Shown here one piece after another: positions 1 to 6,479 of a stretch of DNA of 7,528 bases (within the stretch, counting starts at the first letter, position 1; every line of letters starts with the position of its first letter). A program made the translations under genes and the position numbers. Location: positions 1 through 7,528 of the forward strand of contig JALVCY010000606.1 in assembly GCA_027009605.1 (NCBI GenBank). The letters run 5' to 3'. Under the pieces are notes generated by a model. The model did not search any database. It had not been told where the DNA came from and worked only from the letters and a program-made list of their open reading frames with translations. The DNA is from Saprospiraceae bacterium. GTDB lineage: Bacteria > Bacteroidota > Bacteroidia > Chitinophagales > Saprospiraceae.

Positions 1-200
1 CACCTACCTTGGGGCATCACAAGGATGCACCCTACCTTGGGGCATCACAAGGATGCACCTACCTTGGGGCATCACAAGGATGCACCCTACCTTGGGGCAT
101 CACAAGGATGCACCTACCTTGGGGCATCACAAGGATGCACCCTACCTTGGGGCATCACAAGGATGCCCCTACCTTGGGGCATCACAAGGATGCACCCTAC
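1..200. repeat. Tandem array of alternating 27/28-bp hairpin units, open at the left edge
   Basis: Seven complete units and one partial unit lie head to tail: 1-27, 28-55, 56-82, 83-110, 111-137, 138-165, 166-192, then 193-200. Unit length alternates strictly 27, 28, 27, 28, because odd units begin CACCTACC and even units CACCCTACC; the true period is therefore a 55-bp dimer. The core, ACCTTGGGGCATCACAAGG, is the same in all seven. Unit 7 begins CCCC instead of CACC. Each unit can fold as GGGGCATC-ACAAG-GATGC(A)CCC; across the 6/7 junction (149-169) this is a perfect 8-bp stem with a 5-nt loop. CCTTG and CAAGG within a unit offer a competing stem. The GTAGGG/CCCTAC edge resembles the palindromes near 6360 and 6700, so I infer a REP-like family that expanded in tandem. 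There are no spacers, so it is not CRISPR. Confidence 0.95.
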
Positions 201-2530
201 TGGATCACCACAATTTTTGCGACGGCTGCTTCTACGGTCAAACCGGGCTGGGAGGTGCTATACACCAAATAGACACCGGATTCCACTTTGCGGTGGTTGT
301 AATCCCGGCCGTCCCAAATGGCTTGACCACCCAACGCTTCCGTTTCATAAACCAGACGACCTTCGATGTCGGTAATTTTTACATTTGCATTTTGCGCAAG
401 CCCCTTAATCGCTATCGGGCCGGTATATTCCGGCGTAACGGGATTAGGATAGGCATACACTTCTGCCTGAAAAAAAGACTTGCCCAAAACAGCTTCACTG
501 CGATAACTCACTAATCCAAAGGCCGTCCCGATATAAACCGTCCCTGTTTGATTATCTATGGACAGGCTTTGGATGTCATTGCTTGGCAACGGACTATTAT
601 CTACATTAAAGGTATGAATGACTTCTTCTCCGGAAGGAGACAACACAAAAATTCCATTGCCGGTACCAAACCACTTGCGATTGGCTCCATCAACAGCGAT
701 GACATTGACCTTCTCGTCTTCCAACAAATAGGCATTAAAACCATCCAAAGCCGCTATCCGCCGAGAGCCTTTACAATAATCCCCAAAGACGTCGCCCCCA
801 CATTCAAAGGTCACAACCCCTTCATCCGTCGCCACCCAGACACTGCCATCCAAATCTTGTGCGACGTCATTGACACTGTTGGTTTTCAATGCGCTATTAC
901 TGGATGTAAAGAGCTTATATTGGTCGTCGGAAGTATCATTTAGGCTGGGGCCCGAATTAAACACCAGCAATCCCTTGGACACAATGACAATCCATTTATT
1001 GCCATAATCATCAATCATCATCCGGTTGGTCGCCGTATTGCCGCCCCCCAGACTAAAACTCTGCCAACTCCCATCGTCCTTGAGTACCGCCAATGGCTTA
1101 CTGGCGTAATAATTGGTTGCCCAAAGATTATTTTCACTATCAAAAGCCAAATCTATCACCGAAATCCGGGTATCATAACCGGGCTCAGGCTTCAGCGAAG
1201 AATTGCTCTTGTTAAAGACCTTGACCCGCTCGCCGTCCACTTCGATAATCCCCCCGCCAAAAGAAGCTATATATTTTTTTTGGGTCACCGGATGGATGGC
1301 GATATTCATAAAATTATAATCCGCCAACTTCTCTTTCAGTACCGGATAATTGACCCTATTCAGATAAGACCATTGCCCGTTATTCAGGTCTCTCATAAAC
1401 AACCCGTCGGCCACGACCACATAGGGAAATGATTTGGTCGGCGACCAAGTTCCTGCCAACACATAGAGGGTATCATCCGCCACGTAGGTACTAAAAGCCC
1501 TTGCGGAAAAAGGCCCATTCACTGTAAAGACTTCTTCATGTCCCCCATTCAAACTAATCCGGCGATAGGGATACCATCTATCCCCCACCCAGATATCATC
1601 TCCGTCCTGAATGCCATCAACCGGCCGGTAAGTATCCGGTGTCCCGATGATTTTTACATTTCCGGAAGGCGCCACATAAACCAATTTGCCGTCACAATCA
1701 TCCCAAGCACCGGGACCGTCGCAATAAAAAGTAGCCACTAGGCCTTCGCCTTCTTGGGTGATTTTGACCAAATGTTGGTCGGCTCCTTCAAAAAGAGTAT
1801 CCAGCGCCCGGCTCTCGACATGGTAACGCAACAAACGATTATTGGCTCCAAAAATCAAAGTCTTGTCCAAAGCCCCCATATATCCGGCGGTAAAAGAAGC
1901 AGGAAACTGCTGAGCGGCTCCTAATTTTTCCCATTTTTGAAAATCTTGGATATTGTTATCGTTTTGGGGAATGCGATACACACCGTCACTAACCGATGCA
2001 TACAAATCCCCGTCAATGCCGGTCACTGCTTTCACCGGTTTTTCTGTAAAGGTCGAAAAATCCACTTCCAAGGTGGACGTATTGAGCGCCACAATGCCAA
2101 AGCCACAACTCAAATAGGCCGTATTGCCGGAAAAGCTAAGGTCATAAATAAATTTATCCCCAACAATCTGCTTGTTCATGATGATTGGCAAGTTGATGAC
2201 TTCCCCGTCTTCAAGGTAGTCGATGTTACTATTTTCATAAATCACAAACAGCCCCTTGGAAACCGGGTCATATTTGATAAAGCGAATATCCGTTTCCGTA
2301 AGGCCGGAGACCAAGTCATAAAAAGCCAAACTCCCGTCCGTCTTATCTCTGGAAACAATAGAATATTTGGAAGCAAAATACACCTTATCCGCTCCATGCG
2401 TGACCGACTCGACTTGATTGTAAGGCAACAAGAGCGACCATTCTCCCAGCGCCAAATCCGTCGGCTTTTGCCCCCGGACTCCGAGCGCAAAGAATAGACT
2501 GAACAAAATAAAAGTAAATCTGGTCTCCAT
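197..2530 (-). CDS. porZ: PorZ, T9SS attachment-complex protein (two beta-propellers plus C-terminal domain)
   Basis: 777 residues, close to the 776 of Porphyromonas gingivalis PorZ. Known role: PorZ sits on the cell surface with PorU, PorV and PorQ and delivers anionic LPS to the sortase PorU, which attaches it to T9SS cargo. Visible here: a signal peptide (about residues 1-20, FILFSLFFALGVRG); a first propeller (about 31-300) with PorZ-like text such as YDLVSGLTETDI, SNIDYLEDGEVINLP and AYLSCGFGIVALN; a second propeller (about 305-680) with repeated blade motifs (ENNLWATNY, YGNKWIVI, DGSVWVATDEGV, NRKWFGTGNGI). The end (about 688-777) is a T9SS-type domain with YPNPV, ITDIEGRLVYE and ESGVYLV. 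Cys270/Cys279 and Cys577/Cys586 are close pairs that could form disulfides. The ATG at 2528-2530 directly precedes the signal peptide; an A-rich leader without Shine-Dalgarno lies upstream. The TAG stop (197-199) falls inside the repeat array. The gene is divergent from clpS, with no other T9SS gene in view. Another two-propeller surface protein is the main alternative. Confidence 0.9.
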   Translation of the reverse strand: METRFTFILFSLFFALGVRGQKPTDLALGEWSLLLPYNQVESVTHGADKVYFASKYSIVSRDKTDGSLAFYDLVSGLTETDIRFIKYDPVSKGLFVIYENSNIDYLEDGEVINLPIIMNKQIVGDKFIYDLSFSGNTAYLSCGFGIVALNTSTLEVDFSTFTEKPVKAVTGIDGDLYASVSDGVYRIPQNDNNIQDFQKWEKLGAAQQFPASFTAGYMGALDKTLIFGANNRLLRYHVESRALDTLFEGADQHLVKITQEGEGLVATFYCDGPGAWDDCDGKLVYVAPSGNVKIIGTPDTYRPVDGIQDGDDIWVGDRWYPYRRISLNGGHEEVFTVNGPFSARAFSTYVADDTLYVLAGTWSPTKSFPYVVVADGLFMRDLNNGQWSYLNRVNYPVLKEKLADYNFMNIAIHPVTQKKYIASFGGGIIEVDGERVKVFNKSNSSLKPEPGYDTRISVIDLAFDSENNLWATNYYASKPLAVLKDDGSWQSFSLGGGNTATNRMMIDDYGNKWIVIVSKGLLVFNSGPSLNDTSDDQYKLFTSSNSALKTNSVNDVAQDLDGSVWVATDEGVVTFECGGDVFGDYCKGSRRIAALDGFNAYLLEDEKVNVIAVDGANRKWFGTGNGIFVLSPSGEEVIHTFNVDNSPLPSNDIQSLSIDNQTGTVYIGTAFGLVSYRSEAVLGKSFFQAEVYAYPNPVTPEYTGPIAIKGLAQNANVKITDIEGRLVYETEALGGQAIWDGRDYNHRKVESGVYLVYSTSQPGLTVEAAVAKIVVIQ

Positions 2531-2628
2531 ATTGATTATTTTTCGATGTCAAAGAAACTAAATAATATGCAGACTGGTATATAGTTTGAGATTTTTAACT
2601 AATTTTTGTTGCCTTCAAGTCAATTCGC

Positions 2629-2659
2629 TTGAATAAAATAAAGGAAATCTCTATCTTTG
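2629..2659 (+). promoter_or_regulatory. Candidate Bacteroidota promoter, distal to clpS
   Basis: TTG at 2629-2631, a 20-nt spacer, then TATCTTTG at 2652-2659, an exact match to the -7 consensus TAnnTTTG of the Bacteroidota primary sigma factor with normal spacing. Transcription would start near 2665, giving a leader of about 225 nt before clpS. It could instead start a separate short RNA. Confidence 0.5.
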
Positions 2660-2722
2660 GGGTAACGTAACTTAAGTTTCGGTACAGCGGTTTACCGGTT
2701 TTGCGGTATAACGGCGGAAAGC

Positions 2723-2746
2723 TTACAAAAATGTAACTGTTTGTAA
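2723..2746. repeat. Short inverted repeat in the clpS leader
   Basis: TTACAAA (2723-2729) and TTTGTAA (2740-2746) are perfect inverted 7-mers around a 10-nt centre. It could be a regulator-binding dyad or a weak leader hairpin. No T-run follows directly, so it is not an obvious terminator. The motif is AT-rich and short, so chance is possible. Confidence 0.3.
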
Positions 2747-2830
2747 AAATGGATTCAGGGTCAATGGATGCCCAAAACGCCCTTTTTCTTTTTTAAAATG
2801 AAAACGAGCGAATCCTAAATAACCCAATTT

Positions 2831-2863
2831 TTTGAGTACCGGAATTTAAGCCGCATAACTTTT
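2831..2863 (+). promoter_or_regulatory. Candidate Bacteroidota promoter, proximal to clpS
   Basis: TTTG at 2831-2834, a 21-nt spacer, then TAACTTTT at 2856-2863 (7 of 8 positions counting the two free ones as matches; the final G is T). The start would be near 2870, about 20 nt before the clpS ATG. This gives a short leader and is the simpler promoter for the clpS-aat-M23 cluster, although its -7 box is weaker than the distal one. Confidence 0.4.
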
Positions 2864-2891
2864 TTAGTAATAAAATTAGACCAAAAGCAGA

Positions 2892-3197
2892 ATGCCAATC
2901 AAACCGGAAATAGAAGAATTAGAAGAAGTAAAGGTTGACCTTCTGGAAGAAGAGGATACGTCCACGGGTACGCCATCAGAGTTAGTCGTTTATAATGATG
3001 ACTTCAATACCTTTGATTGGGTCATTGAATGCTTTGAGAATGTCCTTGGACATACTTCTGTTCAGGCAGAACAATTGGCGCTGATTATCCACTTTAAGGG
3101 CAAGGCCATTGTCCAAACGGGGCATAAAGAAGAGCTGAAACCAAAAAAAGATGCCCTCGTAGATAAGGGACTCTCAGCAGTCATTGAAACAGCCTAA
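2892..3197 (+). CDS. clpS: ClpS, adaptor of the Clp protease for N-degron substrates
   Basis: 101 residues (E. coli ClpS has 106). ClpS binds proteins with N-terminal Leu, Phe, Tyr or Trp and hands them to the N-domain of ClpA/ClpC-type unfoldases in the cytoplasm. Residues 1-30 form an acidic, probably flexible tail (EIEELEEVKVDLLEEEDT). The core follows: VVYNDDFNTFDWVIE, with Asn35-Asp36-Asp37 matching the substrate-pocket Asn34-Asp35-Asp36 of E. coli; AEQLALIIHFKGKAIV, with His67 matching His66; and the closing KKDALVDKGLSAVIE. Phe41 occupies the place of E. coli Met40, the residue that helps gate the pocket. The ATG at 2892 gives the usual family length; there is no strong Shine-Dalgarno. 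aat follows after 71 nt, which fits a shared N-degron role. No clpA or clpC is in the window. Confidence 0.95.
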   Translation: MPIKPEIEELEEVKVDLLEEEDTSTGTPSELVVYNDDFNTFDWVIECFENVLGHTSVQAEQLALIIHFKGKAIVQTGHKEELKPKKDALVDKGLSAVIETA

Positions 3198-3268
3198 AAC
3201 GCTCGTTTTCCGGCCTGCAACAAAATAGACTTTTCCCGCATTAACAAATTGAAAACAAACCGATTAGG

Positions 3269-3988
3269 ATGGCAATAGTATGGCTTCCAGAAGACGAGAT
3301 TTCCTTTCCGCATCCGGATAGTGTCCACAACAAGGACGGTATCGTGGCCGTAGGAGGAGACTTGAGTGTCGATCGACTCATGCTGGCCTACCGGTGGGGG
3401 ATTTTCCCTTGGTATAATGAGGACGAGCCCCCTATCTGGTGGTCTCCCGACCCCCGGTGTGTACTCTTTCCCAAAGACATCAAAGTCCATAAGAGCATGC
3501 GCTCTTATTTTAACCAACAAAAATATACCGTTACGTATGACACTGATTTTGAGCGGGTTATGCGTGAATGCAAACAAAAAGTACGAAAGGGACAAGAAGG
3601 TGAAACTTGGATTTCCGAAGATTTTATTGAGGCTTATTGTCGTTTGCACGAAATGGGGCTGGCTCATTCGGTAGAAGTCTGGAAAGAAGAGGAATTAGTC
3701 GGTGGCTTATATGGGGTCTCCCTAGGCAAATGTTTTTTTGGAGAATCTATGTTTGCGAAAGCGCCCAATGCCTCCAAATACGGCTTTATCACTTTAGTCC
3801 GCAAACTGGAAGAATTAGGCTTTTGGCTCATTGACGCTCAAGTTGTTTCCCAGCACATGCTGTCTCTCGGAGCAACAACTATCCCACGCGCAACGTTTTT
3901 GGAATACATGCGAAAAAACAATGCACAGAAAACTTATCAAGGGGACTGGAACTTGCTACTCAACGGCATCAGCAAAGAAATCACCTAG
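3269..3988 (+). CDS. aat: Aat, leucyl/phenylalanyl-tRNA--protein transferase
   Basis: 239 residues (E. coli Aat has 234). The cytoplasmic enzyme moves Leu or Phe from aminoacyl-tRNA to the N-terminal Lys or Arg of proteins, creating a degron that ClpS recognises. Family motifs appear in order: FPHP (13-16), VGGDLSVDRLMLAYRWGIFP (28-47), WWSPDPR (57-63), HSVEVW (133-138), LVGGLYGVSLGKCFFGESMF (143-162), NASKYGF (167-173) and LIDAQ...H.LSLGA (187-202). Glu159, Asp189 and Gln191 match residues proposed as catalytic in E. coli; the usual DCQ is DAQ here. The sequence is complete from the N-terminal WLPEDEISFP to the C-terminal helix, so I see no truncation. The ATG follows GATTAGG directly; the A+G-rich stretch is too close to be an ideal Shine-Dalgarno. 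It lies 71 nt after clpS and 22 nt before the M23 gene. Confidence 0.96.
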   Translation: MAIVWLPEDEISFPHPDSVHNKDGIVAVGGDLSVDRLMLAYRWGIFPWYNEDEPPIWWSPDPRCVLFPKDIKVHKSMRSYFNQQKYTVTYDTDFERVMRECKQKVRKGQEGETWISEDFIEAYCRLHEMGLAHSVEVWKEEELVGGLYGVSLGKCFFGESMFAKAPNASKYGFITLVRKLEELGFWLIDAQVVSQHMLSLGATTIPRATFLEYMRKNNAQKTYQGDWNLLLNGISKEIT

Positions 3989-4010
3989 CCCCCACCCTAA
4001 TACACACACC

Positions 4011-5726
4011 ATGAACCTAAAAACATATTTTCTGCTCGGTCTAGCCACTTTGATTTTGGGCTCTTCTTTTTTGATTTATAGCGAAACTTTTCCGCAAGGG
4101 GAGTTTATTTCTCCTATCAAATATAAATTGATTCTTTCCGGTACTTACGGCGAATTGCGCCCCAATCACTTCCACTCCGGCATCGACATCAAATCCCCCA
4201 ATGGGCGTTCGGGAGCGGACATTGTGGCCGCCGCAGATGGATATGTCAGCCGGATAAAAGTTCGCTCGGGCGGGTACGGCAATGCCATTTACATGAATCA
4301 TCCCAATGGGTTTACGACGGTCTATGGCCACTTGAGCCAATTTGGCCCGGCCATCGCCAAATATGTCAAACGCAAGCAGTATGAGAAGGAATCTTTCTCC
4401 ATAGACTTGCATCCACCGGCCGATATGTTTCGATTCAAACAAGGCCAAGTCATCGCTCAAATGGGCAATACCGGCACTTCATCCGGCCCGCATCTGCACT
4501 TTGAAATCAGAGACAGACGCACAGAAGAGCCGCTAAACGCCTTGCGATTCGGTCTTCCGATAAAAGACAATATCCCGCCCAAGATGCACAAAATCAAGAC
4601 CTATCTCTTAGATAGTGAGCTCTACCCCTTTCGGGAAAAAGAGATTAAACTCATCAAAAAAAATAATACCTATCATCTCGCCGGAGGAGACACTTTAGTC
4701 GTTGGTTCCAACCAATTGGGGCTTGCGCTCAAGGCCTTTGACCACATGGAAGGCTCTTCCAGTTGGAATGGCATTTACGGAGCCTCCCTGACTGTTGATG
4801 GTGTTCCGGAATATGATTTTCAACTGGATCGCTTTTCTTTTTCGGATACTCGATTTGTAAATGCCCACTTGGACTACAAAGACAAAATCACCAAAAATAG
4901 TACTTACCACCGCTTGTATTCCCTTCCGGGAAATCGCTTAAAAATCTACCATCACAAAGGCGGCGTTCTGCATCTTTACGATACTAGAGCACATCAAGTA
5001 ACCATTACCGCTTCGGATGCTGTCGGCAATACATCCAAACTTATTTTTTGGGTCAAACTCGGTTCACTCATTCCCCAACCTGAAAAATCATTTAATTATT
5101 ACTTCCCTTATGCCCAAGCCAACACCATCAAATACAGCGGGTTGTCTTGTCAATTCCCGACCCATACATTCTACGAAAATATCTATTTTGATATTGACCA
5201 AAAGCATACTAACGACGCCAATATCTTTGGCCCCATCTACAAAATCCATAAATTAACCACACCCATACAACGCTACTTTCATATTTCCATCCCCGCTGAC
5301 ATGTTGACCGCCGAACAACGGGCCAAAGCTTTTATCGCCCACCAAGACAAAAAAGGACGTTGGGAAAATGCCGGCGGCCAATGGAAGATGAATAAGATGG
5401 AAGGTCGAGTCAGAGCACTAGGAAATTATACCATCATGGTGGATAATACACCACCCACCATCACCCCGGTCCGGTTCGCCCACAATATGGCCAACTATAC
5501 CCGCATGTCCTTCAAACTCAAAGACAACATCCCCACTACCGGCACCGCCAAATCCATGCGCTATCGAGCCACGGTTGATGGGCACTGGATTCTCATGGAA
5601 TTCCGCAATCACACACTCACTTATACCTTTGACCAACATGTTTCCAAAGGAAAACACCTATTGAAAATTGTAGCCACGGATGGCCTAGGCAATGAGACGG
5701 TTCTTGAAAAAGAGTTCGTTCGGTAA
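4011..5726 (+). CDS. M23 (LytM-type) metallopeptidase with long C-terminal beta-rich region
   Basis: 571 residues. M23 peptidases are zinc endopeptidases that cut peptide cross-links of the cell wall; some relatives are inactive and only activate amidases. The N-terminus (MNLKTYFLLGLATLILGSSF) is a signal peptide or anchor without a lipobox Cys, so the protein is exported. The peptidase domain spans about 30-185. The active-site set looks complete: His55 and Asp59 in FHSGID, His107 in YGHL, and His161/His163 in GPHLHFE, so I expect an active enzyme. Residues 190-571 are unannotated by motif but look like beta-sandwich modules: DAVGNTSKLIFWV near 335 and DGLGNETVLEKEF at the end are Ig-like strands. 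Two charged inserts (for example KYVKRKQYEKE, 117-127) lie within the peptidase domain. I chose the ATG at 4011 because it starts the signal peptide; the open frame extends back to 3831 inside aat. The 22-nt gap suggests cotranscription with aat. No clear terminator follows. Confidence 0.88.
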   Translation: MNLKTYFLLGLATLILGSSFLIYSETFPQGEFISPIKYKLILSGTYGELRPNHFHSGIDIKSPNGRSGADIVAAADGYVSRIKVRSGGYGNAIYMNHPNGFTTVYGHLSQFGPAIAKYVKRKQYEKESFSIDLHPPADMFRFKQGQVIAQMGNTGTSSGPHLHFEIRDRRTEEPLNALRFGLPIKDNIPPKMHKIKTYLLDSELYPFREKEIKLIKKNNTYHLAGGDTLVVGSNQLGLALKAFDHMEGSSSWNGIYGASLTVDGVPEYDFQLDRFSFSDTRFVNAHLDYKDKITKNSTYHRLYSLPGNRLKIYHHKGGVLHLYDTRAHQVTITASDAVGNTSKLIFWVKLGSLIPQPEKSFNYYFPYAQANTIKYSGLSCQFPTHTFYENIYFDIDQKHTNDANIFGPIYKIHKLTTPIQRYFHISIPADMLTAEQRAKAFIAHQDKKGRWENAGGQWKMNKMEGRVRALGNYTIMVDNTPPTITPVRFAHNMANYTRMSFKLKDNIPTTGTAKSMRYRATVDGHWILMEFRNHTLTYTFDQHVSKGKHLLKIVATDGLGNETVLEKEFVR

Positions 5727-5754
5727 TATCAATCGCTATTGGGGTGTATAGCCT

Positions 5755-5840
5755 GTAGGGGCACACGGCTCGATTCACCAAATCCGTGTTCTATCAAAAA
5801 CGGTGTAACGGTCTAACAGGGGGACGGCATCCAACCCCCC
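5755..5840. repeat. Degenerate or interrupted REP-like element
   Basis: TGTAGGGGCACACGGC near 5755-5769 resembles one arm of the palindromes at 6347 and 6682, but no matching second arm follows. Further right, CAGGGGGACGGCATCCAAC (5817-5835) resembles CAGGGGGGAATCCAAC, which directly follows the intact palindrome at 6682-6711. The arrangement suggests one element of the same kind that decayed or was interrupted. ACACGG (5763-5768) and CCGTGT (5784-5789) form a minor stem. Confidence 0.4.
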
Positions 5841-5842
5841 AA

Positions 5843-5922
5843 GATTGAACCACGAAAGACACGACTTTTTTTACCACGAAAAACACGAAAGACACGAAAA
5901 ATTTCCAAGCCTAAGGCTAAAA
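5843..5922. repeat. 80-bp dispersed repeat, copy 1
   Basis: It matches 6480-6559 at about 75 of 80 positions without gaps. It starts GATTGAACCACGAAAGACAC, has a central T7 run, continues with a 9-nt rhythm of CACGAAAAA / CACGAAAGA / CACGAAAAA, and ends with a short palindrome AGCCTAAGGCT (5908-5918). CACGAAA-type intergenic repeats occur in many unrelated bacteria (general knowledge, not checked here). Function unknown. Confidence 0.9.
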
Positions 5923-5950
5923 TCAAACAATTACCTTTTGTGCCCGGTCA

Positions 5951-6022
5951 GAATATCGAACGTCGAATGCTGAATATCGAATAATGAAGTATCCATAATC
6001 CGTGAAAATCCGTATCATCCGT
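5951..6022. repeat. Short-period microrepeats (GAATATCGAA and ATCCGT)
   Basis: GAATATCGAA occurs at 5951-5960 and 5972-5981 with related GTCGAAT between them. ATCCGT then occurs at 5998-6003, 6008-6013 and 6017-6022, every 9-10 nt. TGTGCC (5939-5944) and GGCACA (6025-6030) frame the block as an inverted pair. It resembles low-complexity intergenic repeats rather than coding sequence. Confidence 0.55.
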
Positions 6023-6051
6023 TTGGCACAGGGCAGTTCTTATGTTTGTTT

Positions 6052-6145
6052 TCCGTGTCTTCGCTCCGGATCGCTAAGCTCGCAGCCTTTGCCGACGAAG
6101 GACGGCAAAGTTGGCGGAGCACCGATAGGAATCGGTGGGTGAGCC
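6052..6145. repeat. Structured element A with nested hairpins
   Basis: An outer stem, GCTCCG (6063-6068) with CGGAGC (6115-6120), encloses a perfect 8-bp hairpin CTTTGCCG (6087-6094) / CGGCAAAG (6103-6110). A second hairpin, ACCGAT-AGGA-ATCGGT (6121-6136), follows at once. The 12-mer GGATCGCTAAGC (6068-6079) and the 8-mer GGTGAGCC (6138-6145) recur in the same order on the opposite strand at 6427-6467, so it belongs to a dispersed element. It could be a folded RNA, but there is no evidence of transcription. Confidence 0.6.
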
Positions 6146-6160
6146 GAACCGTTCGCACGA

Positions 6161-6280
6161 TGATTTTTTGAAAGTAGGGCTTTTGTATTTTTTGTAGTTT
6201 GTAGCTTTTGGGTGGGATTTCATTGGTTTTGGAGTTTGGGTATCTTGGCGAGATTTTCAAAATTTGTGGGGGTTGGGTCA
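6161..6280. other. G+T-rich tract without a gene
   Basis: In these 120 bases I count about 7 C and 19 A, so roughly 78% is G or T on the plus strand. Neighbouring repeats are not skewed this way. No convincing coding frame or repeat explains it. Confidence 0.6.
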
Positions 6281-6346
6281 TTTTCCCGAGTGACTTATTC
6301 AGTTGTGATTTATGCCTAGTCGTAAATTTTGAAATCGGCCCATCGG

Positions 6347-6386
6347 CCGCTTGTAGGGACGCACGGCCGTGCGTCCCTACAAGCGG
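6347..6386. repeat. Perfect 40-bp palindrome, REP-like
   Basis: The left arm CCGCTTGTAGGGACGCACGG (6347-6366) is followed without spacer by its exact reverse complement (6367-6386). The inner GTAGGGACGCACGG matches the imperfect palindrome at 6682-6711. Similar GTAGGG...CCCTAC palindromes are common intergenic repeats in Bacteroidota and other phyla (general knowledge). As RNA it would form a very stable hairpin; as DNA it could extrude a cruciform. Confidence 0.9.
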
Positions 6387-6410
6387 ATAACCGTGCGACC
6401 TACGTTATCT

Positions 6411-6467
6411 TCCGTGCTCCATTATTGGCTCACCAATCACCGCGCTGCGCTCCGTGCTTAGCGATCC
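6411..6467. repeat. Structured element B, inverted relative of element A
   Basis: Read on the minus strand, this stretch carries GGATCGCTAAGC (6467-6456), GCGCAGC, GGTGAGCC (6434-6427) and GGAGCAC, the same order as at 6052-6145, but it lacks the large central hairpin. ATTGG-CTCA-CCAAT around 6425-6436 and GCG-CTG-CGC near 6442-6450 are small stems. Confidence 0.55.
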
Positions 6468-6479
6468 ACCACCCATGAC

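Larger units (their letters stand above)
2531..2891. other. Divergent intergenic region between porZ and clpS
   Basis: These 361 bases separate the divergent starts of porZ and clpS. I find no convincing gene; the longest reading from an ATG on the plus strand that I noticed (2799) is 6 codons. The region holds two rightward promoter candidates, a 10-bp palindrome AACTTAAGTT (2669-2678), an inverted repeat at 2723-2746 and a pyrimidine run (about 2778-2796). For porZ, the best minus-strand -7 candidate is TTTCTTTG (one mismatch to TAnnTTTG, about 20 nt before the ATG) without a matching TTG upstream, so I do not call it. Confidence 0.7.

Noticed and set aside
1..200. CRISPR array
   Set aside because: Units are directly adjacent with no unique spacers, and no cas gene is present.
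1..514. Three overlapping plus-strand frames with repeated HHKDAP / GASQGC peptides
   Set aside because: The repeat lacks stop codons in all three plus frames, and its 55-bp period shifts frame each cycle, so the openness is a product of the repeat. The frames then run antisense to porZ.
3196..3209. AAAACG-CT-CGTTTT as a terminator after clpS
   Set aside because: The stem is only 6 bp with a 2-nt loop and overlaps the stop codon; a terminator here would split the clpS-aat pair. At most it is weak.
3831..4010. Longer start for the M23 gene inside aat
   Set aside because: The extra 60 codons overlap aat in another frame, and the ATG at 4011 gives a proper N-terminal signal sequence.
6015..6281. 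88-codon minus-strand frame in the convergent gap
   Set aside because: It runs through element A hairpins, microrepeats and the G+T tract, with no recognisable domain or good start context.
6208..6390. 60-codon plus-strand frame
   Set aside because: Its C-terminus (CRDARPCVPTSG) is only the translation of the palindrome, and the rest is the skewed tract.
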